Below are positions 4,611 through 13,400 of a stretch of 18,748 bases of DNA, in pieces; the first letter of the stretch is position 1, and each line of letters starts with the position of its first letter. This DNA comes from Bacteroidales bacterium UBA1216 (GTDB lineage Bacteria > Bacteroidota > Bacteroidia > Bacteroidales > Paludibacteraceae): NCBI GenBank assembly GCA_002309255.1, contig DBXI01000054.1, forward strand, positions 265-19,012. The letters are read 5' to 3'. The notes beneath the pieces are model-generated. The model did no database searches. It was not told the DNA's origin and was given only the letters and a program-made list of their open reading frames with translations. A program made the position numbers and the translations under genes.

Positions 4611-6392
4611 ATGATCAATTTCAAATCATTACGCACCAAGAGTAGCTTGGCAATCATCGTGACCGCTGCCGTGCTGGTCGAGATAACGAGCGGCATACAA
4701 TACTACTTCGCCAAAGAAGGTATCCGCGAGGAGGTGGAGCATCGTGCCGAGAGCGAACTGCGTGCCAAGAGCCTGGAGATCCGCAATGTGATGAATGTGG
4801 TGGAGGTGGCAGTGGAGAACATGGCATGGGCGGTGGAGCAGCGTCTGTCGCAGCCTGACTCGATGTGGGTGGTGACGCAGAAGCTGCTGGCGGACAATGA
4901 ATATATCGTAGGAAGTGCCGTGGCTTTTGAGCCCTATTACTACCCGGGCAAAGGCCGGCAGTTCTCGCCATACTCCTACAAGCATGACAGTACCATCACC
5001 AGCATCCAGTTAGGTACTGACCAATACGACTACCATTCGATGGAGTGGTACACAGCACCTATGGCATCCGGATGCGGGCATTGGAGCGAACCGTATTTCG
5101 ACGAAGGCGGTGGCGAGATGATGATGTCCACCTACAGCCTGCCAATTCGTGATAAAGCAGGGAAGATCATAGCTATCTTCACAGCTGATGTGTCGCTCGA
5201 CTGGCTGTCGGAAGTGGTCAATGCCCGGCATATATACCCCTCATCCTACAACCTGCTACTTTCGCGCGCGGGACAGATCATGGTTTGTCCGCAGGACAGC
5301 CTTGCCATGCGCACAAATATCGAAGAGGCCACCGCCGGTATGACTGACACCACAGCCGACTACATCAACCGCCAGATGAAAGCCGGCAACAGCGGACAGG
5401 CCACCGTCACCGATAACAACGGCGAGACGAACTACGTCTTCTTCGGACCAGTGGATGATGTCACGGGCTGGTCGATGGCGGTCGTTTGCGCCGACAAAGA
5501 GATCTACCGTGGCTTGCGGGGAACAAGACTGAGTGTGTTCATCCTGATGCTTGTAGGTATGTGTCTGTTGGGGTTCATCATCTGGCGTACCGCTCGCGGG
5601 GCACACCGGCTGCAGGAGATCAACGCACAGAAAGCCTCCATGGAGCGCGACCTGCAAGTGGCAAGCGGCATACAGATGGGGATGCTGCCCAAGGACTTCC
5701 CTGCCAACCACGAGCGGGACGATGTGCAGATCTATGCCACGCTGACCTCCGCCAAAGAGGTAGGCGGCGACCTGTTCGACTTCTATTTCCGTGACAACAA
5801 GCTGTTCTTCTGCATCGGCGATGTGTCAGGCAAAGGCATTCCGGCGTCCCTGTTCATGGCAGTGACACGATCGGTCTTCCGCACGGTATCCGCCAAGGAA
5901 TGCCGGCCGGACATGATCGTGACCAGCCTCAACAACACCATTGCAGACATGAACGAGTCGCTCATGTTCGTCACATTGTTCGTGGGTGTGCTGGACCTAA
6001 AGACCGGCATGCTGCGTTACTGCAACGCCGGACATGATGCGCCTATGCTGGTGGGTGCCGGTGTGGGCACACTCCCATGCGATGCGAATATACCTGTTGG
6101 CGTGGATCCGGATTTCCACTACACGCAGCAGGAAGCCTTGGTCTATACCGGCACGACAATCTTCCTCTACACTGACGGACTGACCGAGGCGGAGAACACC
6201 GCGCACGAGCTCTTCTCCCTGCAGCGCGCTAAACAGACGGCGGCAGATGCACTCGCCAATCAGCAGCAGGAACCCAAGCAACTCATTTCCATCATGACGG
6301 AGGCAGTACACCGCTTCGTCGGCGATGCCGAGCAGAGTGACGACCTCACCATGATGGCTATCCAATATATCCGACCGAATATAAACAAATAA
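4611..6392 (+). CDS. Membrane-bound sensor serine phosphatase (Cache domain + SpoIIE/RsbU PP2C)
   Basis: The protein senses a signal outside the membrane and dephosphorylates Ser/Thr on a partner, classically an anti-anti-sigma factor. From the ATG at 4611 it has 593 residues. There is a membrane helix at about 11-32, an extracytoplasmic dCache-like sensor at about 35-300 (FEPYYYPG, WYTAP, GHWSEPYFDEGGGE, ADVSLDWL), a second helix at 307-326, a linker at 330-360 (ERDLQVASGIQMGMLP), and a SpoIIE phosphatase domain at 370-587. Metal ligands and motifs are in place: GGDLFD at 385-390, GDVSGKG at 403-409, YTDGLTEA at 520-527 and DDLT at 577-580. An upstream in-frame TTG at 4557 is rejected because it lies inside the -7 box. 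No anti-sigma, STAS or sigma gene is adjacent. It is the first gene of a long same-strand run. Confidence 0.92.
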   Translation: MINFKSLRTKSSLAIIVTAAVLVEITSGIQYYFAKEGIREEVEHRAESELRAKSLEIRNVMNVVEVAVENMAWAVEQRLSQPDSMWVVTQKLLADNEYIVGSAVAFEPYYYPGKGRQFSPYSYKHDSTITSIQLGTDQYDYHSMEWYTAPMASGCGHWSEPYFDEGGGEMMMSTYSLPIRDKAGKIIAIFTADVSLDWLSEVVNARHIYPSSYNLLLSRAGQIMVCPQDSLAMRTNIEEATAGMTDTTADYINRQMKAGNSGQATVTDNNGETNYVFFGPVDDVTGWSMAVVCADKEIYRGLRGTRLSVFILMLVGMCLLGFIIWRTARGAHRLQEINAQKASMERDLQVASGIQMGMLPKDFPANHERDDVQIYATLTSAKEVGGDLFDFYFRDNKLFFCIGDVSGKGIPASLFMAVTRSVFRTVSAKECRPDMIVTSLNNTIADMNESLMFVTLFVGVLDLKTGMLRYCNAGHDAPMLVGAGVGTLPCDANIPVGVDPDFHYTQQEALVYTGTTIFLYTDGLTEAENTAHELFSLQRAKQTAADALANQQQEPKQLISIMTEAVHRFVGDAEQSDDLTMMAIQYIRPNINK

Positions 6393-6396
6393 TGCT

Positions 6397-7866
6397 ATGA
6401 TTCACATCAACGAAGAGGTGGCTCGCTGCCTGTTATGCGAGAATGCACCCTGCAGTGGAATAGCAGCCCGCGCCATCCGCGCACTCCGTTTTGATAACCT
6501 CTGGACAGCCCGCGAACTGCTCGCAGATCTCAACGAAGCAGAGATAGAAGCCGCCGAAAAGGCATGTATCCACTATGATAGACCCATCCGCATCAGCGAG
6601 TTGAAGCAAAGTCTAACGTCTGACAGCGAAGCGGTCCGACCTCCAACAGGCGCAGCCGGTCTTCCCTCCCTGGAACTCAACTTCTGCGATATGGTATGCG
6701 AGAACCCGTTCTTCCTGGCAAGTTCGGCTATCTGCACCAACTACGAGATGGTAGCGCGTGCGTTTGAGGCTGGTTGGGCCGGTGTATTCTACAAGACCAT
6801 CTGCAAGCAGGATATCCGTGAGGTCTCACCGCGCTTTGATGCCGTTCGCAAGGAGGGGACGCCGTTCGTCGGATTCAGGAACATGGAGCAACTCAGTGAA
6901 AACCCCTACACGATGGATTTTGACATCCTCCATCGCCTCAAGGTCAATTATCCCACCAAACGCGTCATCGCCTCCATCATGGGACAGAGCGAAGAGGAAT
7001 GGATCGAACTCGCCAAGATGGCGGAGGAGGCCGGTTGTGATGCCGTTGAGCTGAACTTCTCCTGCCCGCAGATGCGCCTCTCCGGTCTTGGTTCGGATAT
7101 CGGTCAGAACTGCGAACTTATTATGCTCTATACATCCATCGTTTGCGATGCAGTGAAGATACCGATTATCCCGAAGATGACACCGAATGTGCAGGAGATG
7201 AGCACACCTGCCCTGGCAAGTTATTTCGGCGGCGCACACGGCATCAGCGCCATCAACACCATCAAGTCGATCACAATGAGCGATGGCGCTCAGGTGAGAG
7301 GAAAGAAAACCGTCAGTGGCTACTCCGGCAAGGCGGTCAAGCCTATCGCTCTGCGCATGATCTATGAGATGACCGGCAACCCAATCCTGCACAAAGCCGG
7401 TATCGAGAAACACATGGATATCAGTGGTATAGGCGGCATTGAGACCTGGCGCGATGCACTGGAGTTCATACAATTCGGTTGCCGTAACGTGCAGGTCTGC
7501 ACCGCTGTCATGCAGTACGGTTACCGCATCATAGACGATCTGATCCTCGGCTTGCAGCACTATATGGCCGAACGCGGTATTACGGAACTGAAGAAACTCG
7601 TCGGCTCCGAACTGCCTAATATCGTGCTTCCGCATGATCTCGACCGTGAGACGATGGTCTTCCCGAAGATTGACCGCGAGAAATGTATCGGTTGCGGACG
7701 TTGCTTTATCTCCTGCCAGGATGGCGGACACCAGGCTATCTCCTTCGGCGAAGACCGCCAGCCGCGCATCCTCGGACAGAAATGTGTCGGTTGCCATCTC
7801 TGCCGTCTCGTCTGCCCTACCGGTGCCATCGGAGTAGCCAACCGAATGCCGAAGAAGGCTCGTTAA
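6397..7866 (+). CDS. preA: NAD-dependent dihydropyrimidine dehydrogenase subunit PreA-like
   Basis: Reduction of uracil/thymine to dihydropyrimidines (or the reverse) needs PreA plus the NADH-using PreT. The 489-residue protein has an N-terminal cysteine region (CLLCENAPC at 11-19, Cys57). A dihydroorotate dehydrogenase-like FMN barrel spans about 92-390 (NPFFLASSAICTNYEM, NFSCPQM at 220-226 with the catalytic-loop Cys, PKMTPN at 259-264). Two [4Fe-4S] clusters follow near the end (Cys430/433/436/440 and Cys463/466/469/473). It starts 4 bp after the phosphatase gene. No preT is present in the window, so the electron partner must be elsewhere or differ. Its last 17 codons are duplicated onto the end of the next gene. 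Confidence 0.88.
   Translation: MIHINEEVARCLLCENAPCSGIAARAIRALRFDNLWTARELLADLNEAEIEAAEKACIHYDRPIRISELKQSLTSDSEAVRPPTGAAGLPSLELNFCDMVCENPFFLASSAICTNYEMVARAFEAGWAGVFYKTICKQDIREVSPRFDAVRKEGTPFVGFRNMEQLSENPYTMDFDILHRLKVNYPTKRVIASIMGQSEEEWIELAKMAEEAGCDAVELNFSCPQMRLSGLGSDIGQNCELIMLYTSIVCDAVKIPIIPKMTPNVQEMSTPALASYFGGAHGISAINTIKSITMSDGAQVRGKKTVSGYSGKAVKPIALRMIYEMTGNPILHKAGIEKHMDISGIGGIETWRDALEFIQFGCRNVQVCTAVMQYGYRIIDDLILGLQHYMAERGITELKKLVGSELPNIVLPHDLDRETMVFPKIDREKCIGCGRCFISCQDGGHQAISFGEDRQPRILGQKCVGCHLCRLVCPTGAIGVANRMPKKAR
7806..7857 (+). repeat. Direct repeat copy 1 (native 3' end of preA)
   Basis: This 52-nt segment matches 8792-8843 without gaps at 46 of 52 positions, including a perfect 26-nt run at 7828-7853. 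It encodes the last cluster cysteine and the tail of PreA (VCPTGAIGVANRMPKK). The copies are 986 bp apart and bracket the symporter gene. Confidence 0.9.
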
Positions 7867-7877
7867 ATAATAACCCT

Positions 7878-8849
7878 ATGCAACGAATATGTGATTTCAT
7901 AGCCAAGTGGATGGGCGTGATGGTGCTGCTGGTCGCGGCAGTCAGTATCATTGTGCCGAAGTCGCTGACGTGGGTGGGCACATGGGTGATCAATCCGATG
8001 TTAGGCATCATCATGTTCGGCATGGGACTGACGCTCACGGCGAACGATTTCCGGATTATTCTCCGCCGTCCGACAGATATACTCATCGGCTGCCTCACGC
8101 AGTTCACCGTTATGCCACTATTGGCATGGGGGCTGACGTGGGCGTTCTCGCTTCCGCAAGAGCTGGCGATTGGTGTCATTCTGGTAGGTTGTTGTCCGGG
8201 AGGAACAGCATCGAACGTTATCACCTATCTGGCGAAAGGTGACTTGGCGCTATCGGTAGGAATGACTGCCGCATCCACCTTGCTGGCACCGCTGCTGACG
8301 CCGATTCTCGTCTGGTGGTTAGCCGGTACGATGGTGGATGTGGACATAGTAGGCATGTTGCTCAGCATCCTGTGTGTGGTTATTCTGCCCATCGCAGGCG
8401 GACTGCTCTGTCAGCGCTTCATTCCCAAGATGACACAGCGTGTGACGCCTTATCTGCCGGCGTTCTCATCTGTCGCTATCGCACTCACCGTGGGCATCGT
8501 TGTGGCGCACAATGCCGACCGGCTGCTGACTGCAGGTCTGATCGTCGTGCTTGTTGTTATCTTGCATAACTTGCTTGGACTCGGAGTAGGTTATCTGGTC
8601 GGACGTCTGTTGCGCTTGCAGCGGCCGAAGTGTGTGGCACTCAGCATCGAGGTCGGTATGCAGAACTCCGGTTTGGCCACCTCGCTGGCAGTGCTGCATT
8701 TTGCCGCGTTCCCCTTAGCTACGATACCGGGAGCAGTGTTCAGCGTCTGGCATAATATCAGCGGCGCGATTGTAGCACGCATCTCATCCGCTCTCGTCTG
8801 CCCGAAAGGTACTATCGGAGTAGCCAACCGAATGCCGAAAAAGAGTTAA
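7878..8849 (+). CDS. Bile acid:Na+ symporter (BASS/SBF) family transporter with preA-derived tail
   Basis: This sodium-coupled importer of organic anions (bile acids, pantothenate or keto acids in relatives; substrate not predictable here) has 323 residues and about nine or ten membrane helices. Family signatures are present: FGMGLTL at 47-53, CCPGGTASNVITYLAKGDLALS at 105-126 (first crossing region) and EVGMQNSGLA at 258-267 (second crossing region). The ATG at 7878 follows preA by 11 bp; earlier in-frame starts lie inside preA and are rejected. A normal family member would end soon after VWHNISGAIVARI (about 290-302). Here residues 306-322 (LVCPKGTIGVANRMPKK) copy the C-terminus of PreA, including one stray iron-sulfur Cys308. 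The tail is basic and would lie outside the membrane core, so transport is probably unharmed. Confidence 0.88.
   Translation: MQRICDFIAKWMGVMVLLVAAVSIIVPKSLTWVGTWVINPMLGIIMFGMGLTLTANDFRIILRRPTDILIGCLTQFTVMPLLAWGLTWAFSLPQELAIGVILVGCCPGGTASNVITYLAKGDLALSVGMTAASTLLAPLLTPILVWWLAGTMVDVDIVGMLLSILCVVILPIAGGLLCQRFIPKMTQRVTPYLPAFSSVAIALTVGIVVAHNADRLLTAGLIVVLVVILHNLLGLGVGYLVGRLLRLQRPKCVALSIEVGMQNSGLATSLAVLHFAAFPLATIPGAVFSVWHNISGAIVARISSALVCPKGTIGVANRMPKKS
8792..8843 (+). repeat. Direct repeat copy 2 (at the 3' end of the symporter gene)
   Basis: Partner of 7806-7857 (46/52 identical, same reading frame). Here it encodes VCPKGTIGVANRMPKK at the end of the transporter. The identity extends to TTAAAT around both stop codons with a small length difference. 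The residues belong functionally to PreA, so this is the acquired copy. Confidence 0.9.
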
Positions 8850-8875
8850 ATTGAATCAACAAAACAACTATTCAT

Positions 8876-9502
8876 ATGAATCCGAACAACAAATTTGTCA
8901 TCACGATCAATCGTGAGTTAGGTAGCGGTGGTCGCACCGTAGGTCGCAAACTGGCAGAGAAATTAGGCGTTGCGTTCTATGACAAAGCCGTCATCAAAGC
9001 CTTGCAGGAGAGGTACAACCTGTCCGTTGAGCAGATTGAGAAGCTCAAAGGCCAGGAACAAAGTTGGTGGGCAGAGTTCAAGCGCAAGATGACCCTCTCG
9101 GATGCCGAGTACAAGCTCAATCTGACAGGTATAGAAACGGAAGACATCTTCCGTGCCGAGGTTGAGATACTGAGAGCCATTGCCAAAGAGGAATCGTGTG
9201 TCATCACAGGTCGTAGCGGTTTCTATATCTTCCGCGAGCATCCGAACCACCTGAGTATTTTCATTCAGGCATCCATGCTCAGCCGTGTGGCACGTGTGGC
9301 ACGTGAGCAAAACATGTCGAAAGAAGAAGCGCGCATGACCATCGAGAAGATCGACCGGATGCGTGAGAACTACATCCAAGAGCAGACAGGTCTTTCCCGT
9401 TACGACACACGTAACTACCAGCTCGTGCTCTCGATGGACGAACTGACGGAAGATGCCGCTGTTGACGTCATCATGGAGTATATATGCAGAATGAACAACT
9501 AA
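8876..9502 (+). CDS. Cytidylate kinase-like family protein
   Basis: This 208-residue nucleotide-kinase fold protein matches PF13189, the cytidylate-kinase-like proteins common in Bacteroidales and distinct from canonical Cmk. It has a modified P-loop NRELGSGGRTVG at 12-23, a GRSG turn at 112-115, a basic lid region at 137-167 (RVARVARE, RMRENYI) and a C-terminal segment YDTRNYQLVLSMDEL typical of this group. Lys is replaced in the P-loop (GGRT in place of GKS/T), so the true substrate is open; CMP phosphorylation is only inferred. It starts 26 bp after the symporter gene and has no promoter of its own that I can see. Confidence 0.85.
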   Translation: MNPNNKFVITINRELGSGGRTVGRKLAEKLGVAFYDKAVIKALQERYNLSVEQIEKLKGQEQSWWAEFKRKMTLSDAEYKLNLTGIETEDIFRAEVEILRAIAKEESCVITGRSGFYIFREHPNHLSIFIQASMLSRVARVAREQNMSKEEARMTIEKIDRMRENYIQEQTGLSRYDTRNYQLVLSMDELTEDAAVDVIMEYICRMNN

Positions 9503-9512
9503 TTGCTATAGA

Positions 9513-10565
9513 ATGAAACGATTTTTATATCCGATTATCATTGCGGCGGTGGTGTTGTTAGGCGGATGTAACGTCAACAATCCTGACCAACCGAAAAAAA
9601 CGTATTTCACGTTGTGGAATGACTGCGAGGCCTTGACAGCTCTGAAAGCATACATGGAGGATGTGACCAATCCGCAATCCGAACATTTTATTCCAGTAGC
9701 CGACCGCATAGCGACCTTCGACATGGACGGCACATTCGTCGGAGAGTTGTACCCGACGTATTTTGAGTACAACCTGCTCGAATACCGTGCACTCGACGAT
9801 GCCTCTTATACAGCTCCGGCTGAGGTGCGCGAAGCGGGACAGAACATCCGCGACTTTGTGCGTAACGGAACCAAGCTGCCTGAACCGTTCGACATGATCC
9901 ATGCGCATGCTGCCGCCAAGGCTTACGCAGGTATGACGCTGGCACAGTTTGACAACTACGTCACCGCCTATGCCAAGACGCCAGCCAACGGATTTACCGG
10001 TATGACCTATGGCGAGAGTTTCTACAAGCCCATGTTAGAGGTGTTCGACTACCTGAAAGATCACGACTTTACCTACTATGTCGTTTCCGGTTCCGACCGC
10101 TTCATCTGCCGCGCACTGGTGCGTTCGATTGGCATAGAGCCCAACCGCGTCATCGGTATGGACGTCCGTTTGGAGGCCAGCAATCAGGGGGACGTGCCCG
10201 GAGTGGAATATACTATGGGCAAGGAGGAAGATCTCATCCGAACAGACGAACTGATCATCAAGAACCTGAAGACGAACAAAGTGCTGCAGATCACGCAGGA
10301 GATAGGCAAGGTGCCCGTGCTGTCGTTTGGTAACAGTTCAGGCGACTGCGCGATGCACAACTTCTGTTTGGGCAACGAGCAGTACAAGACTGCGGCGTTC
10401 ATGCTCGTTGCTGACGATGATGCGCGCGACCACGCCGATCTTGCTGAAGGCGCTCGTCGGGAGGCCAAATGGCGCGAAGCAGGTTATCATATCATCTCGA
10501 TGAAGAATGACTTCAAGACCATCTACGGCGATGGGGTAGAGAAAACCGATTTTATCTTCGAGTAA
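9513..10565 (+). CDS. HAD-superfamily phosphatase, predicted lipoprotein
   Basis: The 350-residue protein has a lipoprotein signal (lipobox LLGGC, Cys19), so it should act outside the cytoplasmic membrane. HAD motifs are clear: motif I TFDMDGTF with nucleophile Asp70 and acid Asp72, motif II VVSGSD with Ser192, a candidate motif III Lys in QEIGKVP (Lys265), and motif IV FGNSSGD at 272-278. A helical cap lies between motifs I and II. The arrangement resembles the phosphoserine-phosphatase-like and phosphorylcholine-phosphatase branch (PF12710); the substrate is an inference, perhaps a small phosphate ester scavenged in the periplasm. It lies 10 bp after the kinase-like gene and 10 bp before the OmdA-like gene. 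Confidence 0.88.
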   Translation: MKRFLYPIIIAAVVLLGGCNVNNPDQPKKTYFTLWNDCEALTALKAYMEDVTNPQSEHFIPVADRIATFDMDGTFVGELYPTYFEYNLLEYRALDDASYTAPAEVREAGQNIRDFVRNGTKLPEPFDMIHAHAAAKAYAGMTLAQFDNYVTAYAKTPANGFTGMTYGESFYKPMLEVFDYLKDHDFTYYVVSGSDRFICRALVRSIGIEPNRVIGMDVRLEASNQGDVPGVEYTMGKEEDLIRTDELIIKNLKTNKVLQITQEIGKVPVLSFGNSSGDCAMHNFCLGNEQYKTAAFMLVADDDARDHADLAEGARREAKWREAGYHIISMKNDFKTIYGDGVEKTDFIFE

Positions 10566-10575
10566 CGAGGGAATA

Positions 10576-10932
10576 ATGGAAATAATGCTTCTGCTGGAAT
10601 ATAACGATCGCTCACAGTTGCGCCAATGGCTCATGGCGAACCATGCATCGGCGAAGGAGTGTTGGGTGACGATGTATCGTACGAAGATTCCTCGCACTGA
10701 CTGCATCCCGTATCTGGACGTGGTAGAAGAAGCGCTCTGTTTCGGATGGATAGACAGCACGGTCAAACGCCTACCGGACGGACGCAACGCACAACGTCTG
10801 TCACCGCGGCGCAAGAACAGCCATTGGACGGAACTTAACCAACAACGCTGCGCCGACCTGGAGCAGCGCGGATTGATGACCGATGCCGGTCGAAAAGCAT
10901 TAAAAGGACAGACAAACATGGCATATGAATAA
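10576..10932 (+). CDS. YdeI/OmpD-associated (OmdA) family protein, C-terminally shortened
   Basis: Residues 1-110 match the N-terminal half of the YdeI/OmdA family: a helical start (QLRQWLMANHASAKECWV), the hallmark VEEALCFGWIDSTVKRL at 50-66, SPRRKNSHWTELN at 76-88, then LMTDAGRKAL. Family proteins usually run to about 190 residues with a further helical domain; this one stops at 118 with KGQTNMAYE, exactly where the next gene begins (8-bp overlap). Either the C-terminal domain was lost when the two genes were joined, or a short variant exists. The start is supported by GAGGG 6 nt upstream. The family's role (resistance to peptides and stress) is poorly defined. Confidence 0.75.
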   Translation: MEIMLLLEYNDRSQLRQWLMANHASAKECWVTMYRTKIPRTDCIPYLDVVEEALCFGWIDSTVKRLPDGRNAQRLSPRRKNSHWTELNQQRCADLEQRGLMTDAGRKALKGQTNMAYE

Positions 10933-12595
10933 ACTGAAACAAATCTTCTCGCCGGAGAATATCTCTGCAAATCTGCAACGCTCGTTGCGCCGTTTTCCCG
11001 TTGCACTCGTCATGCTCACGCTGCTGACGGGATTCTTGTCGTACACGGTGCTCGTGAATGATATGCCCGAATACGGGTTTGTTACCATCTTCTACCTGTC
11101 AGTGGGGATAGTTCTGGATTTTGCTGTCTCGCTCTGGGGCGATGAGCAGACCAACCGCAAGCGCTACTACATCGTTAAAGGCGTGTCGTTGGGCATTTGG
11201 ACAATATATTGCGTTTGGCTTTATTGCCATCAGAAAGAGCTCTTGGGTAAAGATAACATGCCTTTCCTCCTCGCTAACACCGCGTGGATAACAGCTCTGG
11301 TGTTGGGCATCCCGTTTGTATCCTTCCGGCGCGAGGAAAACGATGTGCAGGCGTGGCATCTCTCGGTATCGCTGTGCAAGGCTATTCTAATCAGCGCTCT
11401 GATAACGGGGATCTTTGCAATCGGGCTGAATGCGCTTATAGCCGGCACATCGGCGTTGTTCGATCTTGACCCGAGCAAAGAGACATATGCTGTTACCAAT
11501 ATTGTTTGCGCGATGATGCTCTCGGGCTTGTTGTTCTTCAACCTCGTGCCAGCCGGCGAGCGCAAGCATAACGCATCCACCGACATGCCGCGCTTCCTGA
11601 CGAACGTGGTCAAGTGGCTGCTTTTGCCGCTGCTGGCATGTTACATGCTGGTGCTGTATGTCTATAGCTGCACCATCATCGCCAAGTGGGAACTGCCCAA
11701 AGGTCTTATATCCTGGCTGGTATCGGCTGTGATGGGCGGCTATCTGCTGGGGTACGTCATTCTCTATCCGCAGCTGCTGGATGCCAAGGCATGGCTGACC
11801 AAACTCTTCACACGTTGGCTCCCTGCACTCATCATGCCGCTGCTGGTGCTGATGACGGTGGGCGTAGTGCGGCGTTTCTCCGACTACGGCGTTACAGCAC
11901 CGAGGCTCTATCTCGTGACGCTACTCGTATGGTACTATGCTGTTTGTCTCCTAATTATCGCCTTGCCACGCAAGCGCCTGCATTGGATATTCCTGTCGGT
12001 GGCGGCATTGTTCGTGCTGTCATCCGGTCATCCGCTCAACTACTACCGCATCTGCGAAAAAGTGATACAGGGCAAAGTGGAAGCCCTGCTTGCCATCGAA
12101 CAGACGCAACGTACCGTCGAGCAGCAGGCAGACCTCATCGAACACTTGCGCTACATGCGCCGGACATACGGCACTGAGTCGGTGGAGGCATATGGCGCGG
12201 ATAGTATCCTCATGTGCAATTACTACAAATATGATTATTACAAACGGAAACCGGATTTGGATTCAACATGGTGTATTGACTACCGCTATTACCGCACATT
12301 GAGATGTCCGCAGGGACAGTTCGCTACGTTCCGGTCAAAAGATTACTACAAGACTCAAGGAGCAACCGTTACCGACGGCATGCTGAACATCCCGATGGTT
12401 ATTGACAGGTGGTCGGAACAGGAAATCTTCCTTTTGGATACCGCCGAGGTCAGGCAGGCAAAGAGAGATACGGCACAATTGTTTATTTCTTCCCGGAGCG
12501 GCAGGTATGTCTATGTGCCGGCAAGGATAAGCATAGACCCCGAGCCGTATGACAGTATCTACATACGGATCGACGGCTATCTGTTCGGCAAATAA
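10925..12595 (+). CDS. DUF4153-family multi-pass membrane protein
   Basis: This 556-residue protein has about ten membrane helices between residues 26 and 367 and a soluble C-terminal part (about 370-556) that ends in a polar beta-like region. The N-terminus (LQRSLRRFPVALVMLTLL), the middle (GLNALIAGTSALFDLD; MLSGLLFFNLVPAGER) and LPKGLISWLVSAVMGGYLLG fit the Bacteroidota DUF4153 family. Function is unknown; no enzyme motif is visible. The start codon overlaps the end of the OmdA-like gene. The C-terminal part is rich in Tyr and Asp and has repeated YYK/YYR patterns (YYKYDYYKRK, YRYYRT), which may be a protein contact surface. Confidence 0.8.
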   Translation: MNKLKQIFSPENISANLQRSLRRFPVALVMLTLLTGFLSYTVLVNDMPEYGFVTIFYLSVGIVLDFAVSLWGDEQTNRKRYYIVKGVSLGIWTIYCVWLYCHQKELLGKDNMPFLLANTAWITALVLGIPFVSFRREENDVQAWHLSVSLCKAILISALITGIFAIGLNALIAGTSALFDLDPSKETYAVTNIVCAMMLSGLLFFNLVPAGERKHNASTDMPRFLTNVVKWLLLPLLACYMLVLYVYSCTIIAKWELPKGLISWLVSAVMGGYLLGYVILYPQLLDAKAWLTKLFTRWLPALIMPLLVLMTVGVVRRFSDYGVTAPRLYLVTLLVWYYAVCLLIIALPRKRLHWIFLSVAALFVLSSGHPLNYYRICEKVIQGKVEALLAIEQTQRTVEQQADLIEHLRYMRRTYGTESVEAYGADSILMCNYYKYDYYKRKPDLDSTWCIDYRYYRTLRCPQGQFATFRSKDYYKTQGATVTDGMLNIPMVIDRWSEQEIFLLDTAEVRQAKRDTAQLFISSRSGRYVYVPARISIDPEPYDSIYIRIDGYLFGK

Positions 12596-12638
12596 CAAAC
12601 CTGGCGATTGTGGGGACTCCACGCGCTATAGATTTATT

Positions 12639-13400
12639 ATGGATTTTCATGTTTACGGAACAAAAGGTCAACCTTCATTGCTGCTTCTGCCCGGACTGGG
12701 CGTGTCGCATGAAATCTTCCTGCCACTGATTCAGCGGTTACAGGAGCGGTTCCATATCATCGCGGCTGGTGTGGACGGTTTCCTCATGGGCAAGCCGTCA
12801 CGTTTCACCTCCGTGGATGACCAGGCGGCGCAGGCTATCCGGTATGTGCAGAGCGAGTTGGGCGGACACTTGGATGTAGCTTACGGTTTGTCGTTAGGCG
12901 GCAAAATTCTCTCACGGATGATGGAGCGCAATGAGATAGTGATTGACCATGCTGTCATGGATGCTGCGCCCTTATTACCGCTACCGAACTGGTTGGTTGA
13001 TCCGCTGCGGTACTATCAGGCATGGAACGTGTGGACATGTTATCACTGGACAGGATTTTGGAAATGGGTGTTCCGTTCGCACTATTTCGATGTATTGTTA
13101 GACGAGTGCAAGAAAGTCTTTCCTTTCGGTGGTACACAGGCGGTAAGAGATGGCTATAAATCCGTTTATACGAACAAGTTGGAATCCATTCACGGCGCAG
13201 ACATTCACTTTTGGTATGGCATGAAAGAAGCGTTTGTCGCTAAGCCGCAAGTGGAGCACTTATTAAAACTCTGTCCGTCTGCGCATATAGAAGTCTTTGA
13301 CGGCATGAATCATGGTCAACTGCTTGTGGATCATCCTGATGAAGTTGCAAAAAGAATAATAAACTATATCAACCCTATACTACATGAAAAAACTTCGTAA
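12639..13400 (+). CDS. Alpha/beta hydrolase
   Basis: From the ATG at 12639 the protein has 253 residues and the standard order: strand and oxyanion segment LLLLPGLGVSHEIF at 14-27, nucleophile elbow YGLSLGG with Ser85, and His225 in DGMNHGQLL. The acid residue is probably Asp or Glu near 190-200, not certain. A lid rich in Trp/Tyr (WNVWTCYHWTGFWKWVF, 129-145) suggests a hydrophobic pocket. There is no signal peptide, so it is cytoplasmic. Upstream in-frame codons to 12549 overlap the DUF4153 gene and are not needed. It overlaps the next gene by 17 bp. The substrate is unknown. Confidence 0.85.
   Translation: MDFHVYGTKGQPSLLLLPGLGVSHEIFLPLIQRLQERFHIIAAGVDGFLMGKPSRFTSVDDQAAQAIRYVQSELGGHLDVAYGLSLGGKILSRMMERNEIVIDHAVMDAAPLLPLPNWLVDPLRYYQAWNVWTCYHWTGFWKWVFRSHYFDVLLDECKKVFPFGGTQAVRDGYKSVYTNKLESIHGADIHFWYGMKEAFVAKPQVEHLLKLCPSAHIEVFDGMNHGQLLVDHPDEVAKRIINYINPILHEKTS

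Noticed and set aside
6826..7797. 323-codon minus-strand reading frame opposite preA
   Set aside because: It is the antisense shadow of a well-conserved gene in a high-GC third-position context; no domain or start signal is seen.
9284..9306. Tandem GTGTGGCAC repeat
   Set aside because: It is explained by the coding of RVARVARE in the kinase-like protein lid; only two units.
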